A DNA stretch of 64,000 bases, from assembly GCA_030447245.1 (NCBI GenBank), contig JAUJPG010000005.1, positions 90,049 through 154,048 on the forward strand. The letters are read 5' to 3'. The stretch comes from Chloroflexota bacterium. GTDB lineage: Bacteria; Chloroflexota; UBA6077; JACCZL01. Below are positions 19,144 to 28,079 of the stretch, piece after piece. The notes under the pieces were generated by a model. That model worked only from the letters and a program-made list of their open reading frames with translations. It was not told the origin of the DNA and did not search any database. Within the stretch, counting starts at the first letter, position 1, and each line of letters starts with the position of its first letter. The position numbers were made by a program, and so were the translations under genes.

Positions 19144-20387
19144 TGCTCGTCGCCGGTCGCCTCGCGATATGTTGCGAGATCCTTGTCGCCCCTCCCCGAG
19201 AGGTTGACCACGACCAGCGCCCCGGGTCCGAGGCGCGTCGCCAGCTTCGGCAGATAGGCCAGGGCATGGGCCGGCTCGAGTGCCGGGATGATGCCCTCGA
19301 GCCGCGAAAGCTGCCGGAACGCCGCGAGCGCAGCCTCGTCGTCCACCGCCACGTACTCCGCGCGGCCGCTGCCCTTCAGGTGGCTGTGCTCCGGACCGAC
19401 ACCGGGGTAGTCCAAGCCGGCCGAGACGCTGTGAGTTCCGACGATCTGGCCGTGCTTATCCTGGAGCACGAACGAGCGCGCGCCGTGCAGCACTCCAACC
19501 TGCCCGGCAACGAGGGTCGCCGCGTGCTCGCCCGTCCCGCGCCCGCGCCCGCCGGCCTCGATGCCCACGAGGCGCACCGACGCGTCGTCCACAAATGGAG
19601 CGAAGATGCCGATGGCGTTGCTGCCACCGCCGACGCACGCGACCACCGCCTCAGGCAGACGGCCCGTCTCGTCGAGCAGCTGGCTGCGCGCCTCGCGACC
19701 AATTACCGCCTGAAAGTCGCGCACTAGCGTCGGATACGGGTGCGGGCCAACGGCCGAGCCCAGGACGTAGAACGTCGTCCGTGGGCTCGTCACCCAGTCT
19801 CGCATCGCCTCGTTGATCGCGTCCTTGAGCGTCCGTGTCCCGGAGTCCACGATCCTGACCTCGGCACCGAGCAGCCGCATCCGCTCAACGTTGAGCGCTT
19901 GGCGAAGCACGTCGTCCGCGCCCATGTAGACGACGCACTCCAGGCCAAGCATCGCGCAGGCCGTCGCGGTCGCCACGCCGTGCTGGCCAGCGCCGGTCTC
20001 GGCGATGACTCGCCGCTTGCCCATCCGCGCGGCCAACATCGCCTGTCCGAGGGCATTGTTAATCTTGTGCGCGCCAGTATGAGCCAGGTCCTCCCGCTTC
20101 AGAAAGACGCGCAGCCCGAGCGCATCGGACAGTCGGAGCGCCTCGTAAAGCGGCGTCGGTCGGCCACTGAACGACCGCGCCAGGCGGGCATACTCTGCCT
20201 GGAACTTGGCGTCCATCTGAGCGGCAGAGTAGCCGACTTCAAGCTCCTGGAGGGCCGGCATCAGCACCTCGGGCACGAATTGGCCCCCGAACTCGCCAAA
20301 GTAACCAGGCCGTGCCGTCGCCTCGCCGACCGGCACGTCAGGCCCGGTGTCGGTCAGTGCGCCAGCCGCCTTGAACGCGCCCGTCAC
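19140..20387 (-). CDS. trpB: Tryptophan synthase beta chain
   Basis: [69 protein letters not shown]. Confidence 0.97.
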   Translation of the reverse strand: MTGAFKAAGALTDTGPDVPVGEATARPGYFGEFGGQFVPEVLMPALQELEVGYSAAQMDAKFQAEYARLARSFSGRPTPLYEALRLSDALGLRVFLKREDLAHTGAHKINNALGQAMLAARMGKRRVIAETGAGQHGVATATACAMLGLECVVYMGADDVLRQALNVERMRLLGAEVRIVDSGTRTLKDAINEAMRDWVTSPRTTFYVLGSAVGPHPYPTLVRDFQAVIGREARSQLLDETGRLPEAVVACVGGGSNAIGIFAPFVDDASVRLVGIEAGGRGRGTGEHAATLVAGQVGVLHGARSFVLQDKHGQIVGTHSVSAGLDYPGVGPEHSHLKGSGRAEYVAVDDEAALAAFRQLSRLEGIIPALEPAHALAYLPKLATRLGPGALVVVNLSGRGDKDLATYREATGDEQ

Positions 20388-21196
20388 GCGCTCGCCCCCG
20401 CACCAACCGGTGACGCCAGGCGCCCGGCCTCGACCAGCTCGGCCAGGCGCACGGCCGGATCAGCGGCCGTGACCAGCGCCTCGCCCACGAGGACCGCATC
20501 GACGCCGAGTCTCCGCAGGCGGTACACGTCCTCCGCGGTCCTGACACCGCTCTCGCCGACGACCGTCACCCCCGCCGGGACGAGCGGTCGGAGCCGTGCG
20601 GTGGTCTCCAGGTCAACCGTCATCCGGGTCAGATCGCGGTTGTTGATTCCGACTGTCCGGGATCCCATCTCGAGCGCAACCGCCAGCTCACCTTGGGTGT
20701 GGACCTCGACCAGCGCGGTCATTCCGAGCGACTCGGTCAGCGCGGCAAACTCTCGGAGTTCTGTTGGCCTCAACGCGCGCACGATGAGCAGCACCGCGTC
20801 TGCCCCGAGCGCGCGCGCCTCGTAAATCTGGTAAGGATCGACGACGAACTCCTTGCAGAGCACCGGCACTTCAACGCTTCGCTTGACGCTTGCCAGGTCG
20901 CGCCCAGAGCCACCGAAGTAGCGCGCATCGGTCAGCACCGAAATCGCTGCCGCTCCAGCGGCCGCATATCCTTCGGCGACGTCAGCGGCGTCGAGGCTCG
21001 CCCGTAGAGTGCCCCGGGACGGCGACGCACGCTTGATCTCCGCGATCACTGCCAGGTTCCGACCAGCCAGCGCCGCTCGGAAGTCCAGCGCGGGTGGCGC
21101 CGACGCCGCCCGCCGAGCCACGGCGCCCAGTGGCTCGCGTTCCGCGCGGGCGGCCAACTCCACCGCCTTGTGGGCCAGAATCTCGTCGAGGATCAT
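20384..21196 (-). CDS. trpC: Indole-3-glycerol phosphate synthase
   Basis: [65 protein letters not shown] at 21196 overlaps the trpD stop. Confidence 0.95.
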   Translation of the reverse strand: MILDEILAHKAVELAARAEREPLGAVARRAASAPPALDFRAALAGRNLAVIAEIKRASPSRGTLRASLDAADVAEGYAAAGAAAISVLTDARYFGGSGRDLASVKRSVEVPVLCKEFVVDPYQIYEARALGADAVLLIVRALRPTELREFAALTESLGMTALVEVHTQGELAVALEMGSRTVGINNRDLTRMTVDLETTARLRPLVPAGVTVVGESGVRTAEDVYRLRRLGVDAVLVGEALVTAADPAVRLAELVEAGRLASPVGAGASA

Positions 21197-22227
21197 CACG
21201 CCACGAGCGTCCGCCGCAGCTCGCCGCACTGGGCCCGTACCTGGTCGAGCTTGTGCCGCGCCGCTCCCGAGTCGACGACCTCCGCGGCGATCCGCACGCC
21301 ATCGGATAGGCTGCCGACCATACCCGCGACGAGCAACCCCGCCGCCGCGTTGAGCAGGACCACGTCCCTAGGCGGCCCACCCTCGCCGGCGAGCACCGAG
21401 CGTGCGATCCGGACGTTCGCCTCGACGGTACCACCCCGAACGGCCTCGCCCGGGGCACGCGGCAAGCCGACGTCCTCGGGAACGAGCTCGTACTCGGGAA
21501 TCTGCCCGTCGACGAGCTCGTTGACTCGGGTCGGTGCGGAGATCGACAACTCGTCCAGCCCGTCGCGCCCGTGGACCACCAGCGCCCGACGCGTGCCGAG
21601 CAGCCGCAACACTTCGGCAATCGTGGGCACCAACGCATCGTCGGCCACGCCGGTGACCTGGGCCGTGGCCCCGGCGGGATTGGTCAGAGGACCCAGGACG
21701 TTGAACACCGTCCGCACGCCGATCTCGCGCCGCGGACCGGCCGCGTGCTTCATGGCGGGATGGTAGAGCGGGGCGAACATGAAGCCGAAGCCAGTCTCCC
21801 GCACCGACCTGGCGACGCCTTCGGGCGGCAGGTCGATCGCCACGCCGAGCGCCTCGAGGATGTCAGCACTGCCACACGTGCTGGTTACCCCGCGATTGCC
21901 ATGCTTGGCGACCCGCCCGCCAGCGGCCGCTACGACCAATGACGAGACGGTCGAGATGTTGAAGGTACGAGCCCCATCGCCCCCGGTCCCGACTACGTCG
22001 ATGACGTCGTCGCCGGCGTCGACCCGGGTCGCGTAGCGGCGCATGATCCGAGCGAGGCCGGCGATCTCGTCCGCACTCTCGCCCTTCATCCGCAACCCGA
22101 CTACGAAGGCGGCGATCTGGGGCGCGGTGGCCACCCCCTCGACGATGTCGACCATCGCGGCGGACGCCTCCGCCTCCTCCAGTGATCTGCCTTCGACCAC
22201 CTTGCCGGTCATTTCCTTGATTGCCAT
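21196..22227 (-). CDS. trpD: Anthranilate phosphoribosyltransferase
   Basis: DVVGTGGDGARTFNISTVSSLVVAAAGGRVAKHGNRGVTSTCGSADILEALGV; ATG at 22227 preceded by AAGGAGAG. Confidence 0.96.
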   Translation of the reverse strand: MAIKEMTGKVVEGRSLEEAEASAAMVDIVEGVATAPQIAAFVVGLRMKGESADEIAGLARIMRRYATRVDAGDDVIDVVGTGGDGARTFNISTVSSLVVAAAGGRVAKHGNRGVTSTCGSADILEALGVAIDLPPEGVARSVRETGFGFMFAPLYHPAMKHAAGPRREIGVRTVFNVLGPLTNPAGATAQVTGVADDALVPTIAEVLRLLGTRRALVVHGRDGLDELSISAPTRVNELVDGQIPEYELVPEDVGLPRAPGEAVRGGTVEANVRIARSVLAGEGGPPRDVVLLNAAAGLLVAGMVGSLSDGVRIAAEVVDSGAARHKLDQVRAQCGELRRTLVA

Positions 22228-22263
22228 CGTGCACTCTCCTTGCCCGCGAAGAATCGGGACACC

Positions 22264-22297
22264 AAAACGCCTCTCGTCCACGCAGGGGCGAGAGGCG
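22264..22297 (-). terminator. Intrinsic terminator of the T-box leader
   Basis: CGCCTCTCG-12 nt loop-CGAGAGGCG followed by TTTT on the minus strand (perfect 9-bp stem). Confidence 0.88.
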
Positions 22298-22571
22298 CGC
22301 TCGCGGTGCCACCCTGATTCGGCCGCCCAACCTCACGGCGGGCCGCCATCTTCGCGGGCACGGCCACCTCGTACAATGGCGATGCCCTACACCTTGATAA
22401 CGGTGGTAGCTCCGGCGAAGCCTACTGGGCGGTCCAGAAACCGCCGTTCGGTTCGCGACTCCCGGGTCCATTCACGGGGCTTCCCAGCGCCGGCTCACAC
22501 CTTGCCCGGCTCTCTGAGCTGTTCCACCCTGCTACTCGTCCCGTTCACAGTCTTTGGGTATTCGGTTGATG
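22264..22571 (-). promoter_or_regulatory. T-box riboswitch (tRNA-Trp sensing) in trpDCBA leader
   Basis: Minus strand: Stem I elements (CUCAGAGAGCCGG...GGUGUGAGCCGG), specifier GUGAA-UGG-ACCCGGGAGUC (UGG 22468-22470), stem II-like ACCACCGUUAUC, T-box AGGGUGGCACCGCG (22302-22315), then terminator. Confidence 0.93.
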
Positions 22572-22577
22572 GTCGGG

Positions 22578-22606
22578 AGTATAGTCAGGCCTGGGAACGC
22601 TGTCAA
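22578..22606 (-). promoter_or_regulatory. Sigma70-type promoter for the trp T-box operon
   Basis: Minus strand TTGACA (22601-22606)-N17-TATACT (22578-22583). Confidence 0.88.
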
Positions 22607-22850
22607 GATGAACGATGGCCGACGAGCACGAGGGGACCGCGGGCGAGAAGCCAATGCGGACATTCTACGTGGCGTACTACAGATGAACGCGAGGTGGCCC
22701 GTCGGCACTCCACCTTCATCCGAGGTCGTCGATCGCAAACTCGCCCTCGTCACCCATCGCCGGCGGCTGGCGAGCTGGCAGGGATCGGGCGGGTATGCTG
22801 GACCTGCCCGGGCCTACGCTGTGGCATCGCAGAAGGGACGCATAAGCGGC

Positions 22851-23630
22851 ATGGACGCATTCAGACTGGACGATAGAGTCGCCTTCGTGACGGGCGCGGG
22901 ATCGGAACGTGGCATCGGCCGGGCCATCGCGGAAGCGTATGCCCGGGCGGGGGCGCTGGTAGGGCTGGCCGACCTCGACGAGGCCGGGGTGCAGGCCGGG
23001 GCGGACGCGGTTCGCGCGGCTGGCGGGAGCGCCACCGGGGTGCGCGCGGATGTGACAGACCCGGAGTCAGTGGCAAGCGCAGTCGCCGATGTCGAGCGCG
23101 AGCTCGGGCCGATCGACATCCTGGTCAACAACGCGGGGATCGTTCACGGGGCACCGATCCAGGAGTCGTCTCTGGCGGACTTCGACCGAGTCATGGCCGT
23201 CAACGTCCGTGGAGGGCTGATCTGTTTGCAGGCGATCCTGCCGGGCATGATGGCCCGCGGTCGGGGGAGGATCATCTGGCTCAGCAGCGTCGCCGGCAAG
23301 CAGGGAGGTGGGTTCTTTGGCAGCTCCCACTACGCCGCAAGCAAGGCGGCGGTCATCGGGCTCTGCCAGGGCATCGCGCGCGAGCTCGGGCCGTATGGCA
23401 TCACCAGTAACGCGATCGCTCCTGGTCTGATCCTGACCGGCCTTGTCGCACGTAGTGGCGGCCCGGACATCGAAAACCAACTACGTGAGCGGACCGAGGC
23501 ATCCGTCCCGGTGCGACGGGCCGGCACGCCCGAAGACATTGCCCATGCCGCACTGTTCCTGGCAAGCGACGCCGCTAGCTACGTGACGGGCGAGATCCTG
23601 GACGTCAACGGCGGCGCGTACTTCGACTGA
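22851..23630 (+). CDS. SDR-family NAD(P)-dependent oxidoreductase
   Basis: AFVTGAGSERGIGRAIAEAYARAGA, LVNNAG, HYAASKAAVIGLCQG, C-terminal YVTGEILDVNGG. Confidence 0.93.
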   Translation: MDAFRLDDRVAFVTGAGSERGIGRAIAEAYARAGALVGLADLDEAGVQAGADAVRAAGGSATGVRADVTDPESVASAVADVERELGPIDILVNNAGIVHGAPIQESSLADFDRVMAVNVRGGLICLQAILPGMMARGRGRIIWLSSVAGKQGGGFFGSSHYAASKAAVIGLCQGIARELGPYGITSNAIAPGLILTGLVARSGGPDIENQLRERTEASVPVRRAGTPEDIAHAALFLASDAASYVTGEILDVNGGAYFD

Positions 23631-23654
23631 CCCTGCCGTCAGCTATCTACTCGG

Positions 23655-25379
23655 TCAGTAATGGATCCGGACCAGAGTGCCCTCTGGGGCCCAGTCGTAG
23701 ACTAGCTTGGCATTCGCATCCGTCAGGCTGACGCAGCCGTTGCTGCCGGGTGCGCCGAAGTTCGAGCGCCAGTACGCCCCGTGGATCGTGTAGTCACCCT
23801 GAAAGGCAAGCACCCAGTTGACGTCGCCGATGTCGTAACGCGAGCCGTTGACGTTCGTTCCGCGGAAGCGAGCTTGCTGCATCTTGTACTGGACGTTGAA
23901 CTGGCCGATCGGTGTGTCGGCGCCGGGCACCCCGGTGGCAACTGGCAACGTGTGGACTGCCCGGCCTTCCTGGATCAGCGTCATCACCTGGCGGGTCACG
24001 TCAACGTCGATGATCTTGTCCAGTTCGGTCGTGAACGACAGCACCGCCGGTCGCTCGAAATAGCCCCCCCTGACCGAACGCGAGCCGTCCGGGCCGGGCT
24101 TGACGCGGAACGTGATCGTTCTGTCGTACGGCAGGTTCTTGGCAGGAAGCCAGCGGACCTGCCTATCGTCAATCCATTCGAAGCGGCCGGGCAAGGCCGG
24201 CTCGATCGTGATGGCCGCCTGGGCCACATTGCGGTCACGAATCGGCTCGGCGAACATGAGCACCGGCTGCGTCTTGACCGAGGCCCGCCCAGTGGTTCCA
24301 GTCTCGAGATCCTCCACCATCAGCTTTGGAGGCGTCACCAGTTCGAGGGTTCGCGGCTCGACGAGCGGGGCGCCGCCACGGGCATACGCTTCGCCGATCG
24401 TGAGCTCGTAGGTCGTGCCCTGCTCGAGACCCTCGAACCGCAGCTCGATGATCGACGGGTCGCGGCGCTCCGCCTGCCAGGTGACCGTCGCCGGTGGGTT
24501 GATCTCCCAAGCCATCCGCTCGATCGGCACGTTCCAGCGAAGCTGGAGCGGCGTCCCGACTTCCAGCGGCAGCGGATCATCCCCCTCGAGCAGCAGCCGC
24601 GGCCGCGCCGGCGCGATGACGGTGTAGCTCTCGCGGTGCTGGAGGTCCGTGCCGTTCTCCGCACGCGCCCCGGTGAGCGTCACCTGGTACGTTGCCTCGT
24701 CATCCGGATTCTCGATCAACACCCAGGACTCGCGACGATCTTGCGGATTCACCCACGAGCGAGTTGTCGCGTCCGGACTGACACCGTACTGGAACTCGGC
24801 GATCGGCACACTCCAGCGGATCGGCAGCGGCTCCTCCCACTTCAATCGGGCCGGCAGTGGTGCCGGCTGCGCGCGCGGCGAGGCCGGCGTGCTGAAGTGG
24901 ATCTCCCGCTCCCACGGTGCCTGTTGAGGCCACGGGAAGGTAGGCTCCAAGGCCGTTCCACGCAGCACCAGCCGATATGCCCCATCCGGACGAAGCGACC
25001 CGGTCGCGGGACGGAGCGCCACCTCGGTCAGATTCGGCTTCCAGTCCGCGCGGAGAACCTCCGCCTGGAGCGGCACTTCTCGCGGTGCGCCACGGCGTCC
25101 ATCCCGGTCGAGGACAGTTTCCTCGAGGCGTGCCGCCTCGAAGCGCGGGTCCCAGCCCTGAGGCCGAACCAGGACCGTGCTCTCAAGCGGAAGGTCCATT
25201 GCGCCATCCGCGACGTTCATCGCCACGCCGGGCGGCGAGACCGCCAGCGTGGCAAACACCGCGGCCACGCCGCCGATCAGGGCGCCGACGACGGCCAAGA
25301 GCGACGTGACGAGCAGCATCGAGGTGCGGTGCCCGACAAGGCCTGACGACAAGCCCTCAGACGCGGATGCCCGTATCAT
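23655..25379 (-). CDS. Exported/membrane L,D-transpeptidase (YkuD) with N-terminal Ig-like repeats
   Basis: C-terminal IHGAYWRSNFGAPGSNGCVSLTDANAKLVYDWAPEGTLVRI (HX...SxGC motif). Confidence 0.9.
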   Translation of the reverse strand: MIRASASEGLSSGLVGHRTSMLLVTSLLAVVGALIGGVAAVFATLAVSPPGVAMNVADGAMDLPLESTVLVRPQGWDPRFEAARLEETVLDRDGRRGAPREVPLQAEVLRADWKPNLTEVALRPATGSLRPDGAYRLVLRGTALEPTFPWPQQAPWEREIHFSTPASPRAQPAPLPARLKWEEPLPIRWSVPIAEFQYGVSPDATTRSWVNPQDRRESWVLIENPDDEATYQVTLTGARAENGTDLQHRESYTVIAPARPRLLLEGDDPLPLEVGTPLQLRWNVPIERMAWEINPPATVTWQAERRDPSIIELRFEGLEQGTTYELTIGEAYARGGAPLVEPRTLELVTPPKLMVEDLETGTTGRASVKTQPVLMFAEPIRDRNVAQAAITIEPALPGRFEWIDDRQVRWLPAKNLPYDRTITFRVKPGPDGSRSVRGGYFERPAVLSFTTELDKIIDVDVTRQVMTLIQEGRAVHTLPVATGVPGADTPIGQFNVQYKMQQARFRGTNVNGSRYDIGDVNWVLAFQGDYTIHGAYWRSNFGAPGSNGCVSLTDANAKLVYDWAPEGTLVRIHY

Positions 25380-25599
25380 GTTTCCTCACCCGATCCCGTA
25401 CCCGGCGGCTCGTCGCCCCCCGAGAGCCTCCGGCCTTCTAGTCGCCGCGATTCACTGGTCGCCCACGCTGCTCAGCGTGCTCGTGACGGGCCGAGTTGAC
25501 TCGTAACACTATTGTACGACTGTACGGGTCGGCGCGCCGAGAATCAAGCTTCTTCACGTCGAATCGGCGCGTTCTCGGGCCGCTATAATCGCCGTTCGG

Positions 25600-26280
25600 A
25601 TGGGCGGTGAGACCCGGTTGCTACGGCGCGCGGCAAGGGCCAAGATTGAGCTGAGCAAGCGCTTCTCGCGGCACGGGATTGATGCCTTCCTGCACCAGGA
25701 GCTGCGCGGCATCCGCGGGACGATCCTGGATCTCGGGGCCGGGTTGCGCCCCTTCGCGGGGTTGCTGCCGGGCGGGACGATCGCCCTGGACCACCGCCCG
25801 CGGCCGGACATCGACCTGATCGGCGACGCCCACCGCCTGCCGTTCGGCGACGAGACGGTTGACGCAATCGTCTGTACCGAGGTGTTCGAGCACCTGCGTG
25901 ACCCGCCAGCTGCCGCGGCCGAGATTATTCGTGTGCTCAAGCCCGGCGCGCGGCTGGCGCTGACGACCCGTTTTTGCTTCCCGCTGCACGACCGTCCCGG
26001 CGACTTCTGGCGCTTCACGCCCTACACCCTGCGGCATCTGTTTGCGCCCCTTGCGCCCACGGTCATCTCCCAGCACAGCGCCTACCAGACCTTGATCGTC
26101 CTGCTGATCCGCCTGGTGATGGAGCCCACCCGCCTGAACCGTGTCGTGTCGCCACCAGTCCTGGTGCTCTGCACGGCCCTCTGGGGACTCGAGCCGCTAA
26201 TCGGCCGACTCTTGCCAAGTGACGCCCTGACTAGTGGCTACCTGGTGGCCGGCCGGAAGCCGGCGCGACCATCGCGTTGA
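25600..26280 (+). CDS. Class I SAM-dependent methyltransferase
   Basis: ILDLGAGLRPFAGLLPG, LPFGDETVDAIVCTEVFEHLRDPPAAAAEIIRVLKPGARL. Confidence 0.88.
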   Translation: MGGETRLLRRAARAKIELSKRFSRHGIDAFLHQELRGIRGTILDLGAGLRPFAGLLPGGTIALDHRPRPDIDLIGDAHRLPFGDETVDAIVCTEVFEHLRDPPAAAAEIIRVLKPGARLALTTRFCFPLHDRPGDFWRFTPYTLRHLFAPLAPTVISQHSAYQTLIVLLIRLVMEPTRLNRVVSPPVLVLCTALWGLEPLIGRLLPSDALTSGYLVAGRKPARPSR

Positions 26281-26321
26281 CGGGCCCGGAATCGGGCCGC
26301 TAGAGTCGAGGCGGAGGGCCC

Positions 26322-27110
26322 GTGGCAACAACCGATCGGGACAGCTCGCGCGGACGGCCCGGTGCGACCCCGCTCTTGTCGAACTGGGTGCGTGCCTTTC
26401 CGCCGTCAATTCTGCTGATCGCTGCATGGCTGCTGCTTGGCCCCTGGACAGCCGCCGCGCAGCCGGACCCTGGCGCGCCACGGCCGGCGCCGCCGGAGGC
26501 GCCATACGTTGGGCCGGCCGAGTCGAACGATCAGCCGCCGCCCACGAGCGAGGTTCGGCCCTCCGCGCCGGCCATCCAGCCCTCGCCGTCGGCGGTCGCC
26601 AAGCCCTCGCCATCAGCAGTCGCCAAGCCCTCGCCGTCGGCGGTCGCGAAGCCGGGCGGCGCGGCCGCCCCGTCCGAACCGGGCTGGGCCTGGATCAATC
26701 GGTACGTGAGCCTGACGGCGCTCCTTGCTGCACTGGGGGCCGGGCTTCTCCTCCTCGCTGGGATTGCGTGGTACCGGTCGAACCGGGCGGAGGCGGCGCC
26801 CGGGCCGGAGCACCGGGCCCAGATGCGGCGCTTCGTCGAGGAGGACTTCGCCCGGTTTGTCGCCGCTGGCCTGCCGCTCGAGGTAGACGAGGCCCCGCTT
26901 CTCTCTCGAGACGATGGGTGGCGGACGCTCTTCACACACCACGTCAAGCTGCATAACGAGCTGTACCGTTTCAGCACGCGGACCGCGCTGGCCATCTACA
27001 CTGCCCACGTCGACGATGCGGTTCGTCGTGCCCTAACCGAGCGGCGCGCGCTGTTAGCGAACGATCCCGATGGAAAACAGGCCCGGGTTGCAACTGGGCC
27101 ACCTGTGTAG
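26322..27110 (+). CDS. Hypothetical membrane protein with SPSAVAKP repeats
   Basis: N-terminal hydrophobic segment, 3x SPSAVAKP repeat, second TM (LTALLAALGAGLLLLAGIAWY), conserved-looking C-terminal alpha region. Confidence 0.6.
   Translation: MATTDRDSSRGRPGATPLLSNWVRAFPPSILLIAAWLLLGPWTAAAQPDPGAPRPAPPEAPYVGPAESNDQPPPTSEVRPSAPAIQPSPSAVAKPSPSAVAKPSPSAVAKPGGAAAPSEPGWAWINRYVSLTALLAALGAGLLLLAGIAWYRSNRAEAAPGPEHRAQMRRFVEEDFARFVAAGLPLEVDEAPLLSRDDGWRTLFTHHVKLHNELYRFSTRTALAIYTAHVDDAVRRALTERRALLANDPDGKQARVATGPPV
26580..26651 (+). repeat. 24-bp in-frame tandem repeat, 3 copies
   Basis: CCCTCGCC(G/A)TC(G/A)GC(G/A)GTCGC(C/G)AAG x3. Confidence 0.9.
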
Positions 27111-27180
27111 GGAGCCCACCCGCGCCGCTCGCCGAATGGCGAGCTGAGGGACGACGCCCGGGGCCTGGGCGGCGCCGGGG

Positions 27181-27921
27181 CTAGCTCGCTCCGGACGAGT
27201 CGGCGAACCTCGGGGCAAAGGCGGCTACCCGCTTTTCCGGGTAGCGGAACGAGGGATCCCGACGAGCCACAGCCAATGCCGAGATTCCGAGCTCGCGGAA
27301 CAGTGGCTCGCCCCAGCCAAGCAACGGATGGCCACGGGCGCCGACGAAGACCAGATCGTCGACGACAAAGCCCGCCCGCTCCAAAGTGAATCGCAGCGTT
27401 CGTGGTGTGAACGCGTTGATGTGCTCGCTCGCCTGGTACCCGTTGTGGCCGATCGCCCGCTTGATGACTCGCTCGACGATCGGCAGCGGCGGGATGGTCG
27501 GGACGTGGATGAAGAGGTGCCCATGCGCCTCCAACTGGGCGTGCAGGCGCAGCAGAAATAAGTGTGGCGCGACCAGGTGCTCGAGCAGGTTGGAGCAGAA
27601 GACGGCGTCAAACCGCCGTTCGAGGTCAGGCAATCCATCCTCGACGTTGGCGAGGTGCGCATCGAGACCAAGCGCCCGGCAGAACGTCACGTTGCCCTCT
27701 ACCGCGTCTAGTCCCGCGCTACGCGCTCCAAAATGGACCAGGTGCTGGCCATGGCCAGCACCGATGTCGAGGACGGCGAGGCGATCGGCGCGATGCGTCT
27801 CGCAGACGAAGCGAACCGCGCGAGATGGGACGAAGAAGCCTCGCAGGATGCGCTCGGTATCCTCAGGCGGAAGCGGTGACCGAGCACGGACCAGCGCGGC
27901 GACATCCTCGGGCGAGCGCAG
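27181..27921 (-). CDS. Class I SAM-dependent methyltransferase (extended upstream of the listed 27690 start)
   Basis: Continuous in-frame translation upstream gives RGFFVPSRAVRFVCETHRADRLAVLDIGAGHGQHLVHFGARSAGLDAVEGNV, including the SAM motif I; candidate CTG start at 27921 with CGGAGG 6 nt upstream. Confidence 0.72.
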   Translation of the reverse strand: MRSPEDVAALVRARSPLPPEDTERILRGFFVPSRAVRFVCETHRADRLAVLDIGAGHGQHLVHFGARSAGLDAVEGNVTFCRALGLDAHLANVEDGLPDLERRFDAVFCSNLLEHLVAPHLFLLRLHAQLEAHGHLFIHVPTIPPLPIVERVIKRAIGHNGYQASEHINAFTPRTLRFTLERAGFVVDDLVFVGARGHPLLGWGEPLFRELGISALAVARRDPSFRYPEKRVAAFAPRFADSSGAS

Positions 27922-28079
27922 GGCGGGCCTCCGCGAAGGGTACTCTCGACCGGAGTTTGAGTGTCAGCAGACACCGCCAGACCGGGCATGCCCCGTTCGG
28001 AGCGGTCCGCCGGACATTTATGATACCCCGGAGTCCGCCGTTGCCGGACTGTTCCGCCCGACCTCCTAATCCTACGGTC

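Noticed and set aside
23781-25346. 521-aa plus-strand ORF
   Set aside because: Fully antisense to the L,D-transpeptidase gene; shadow ORF.
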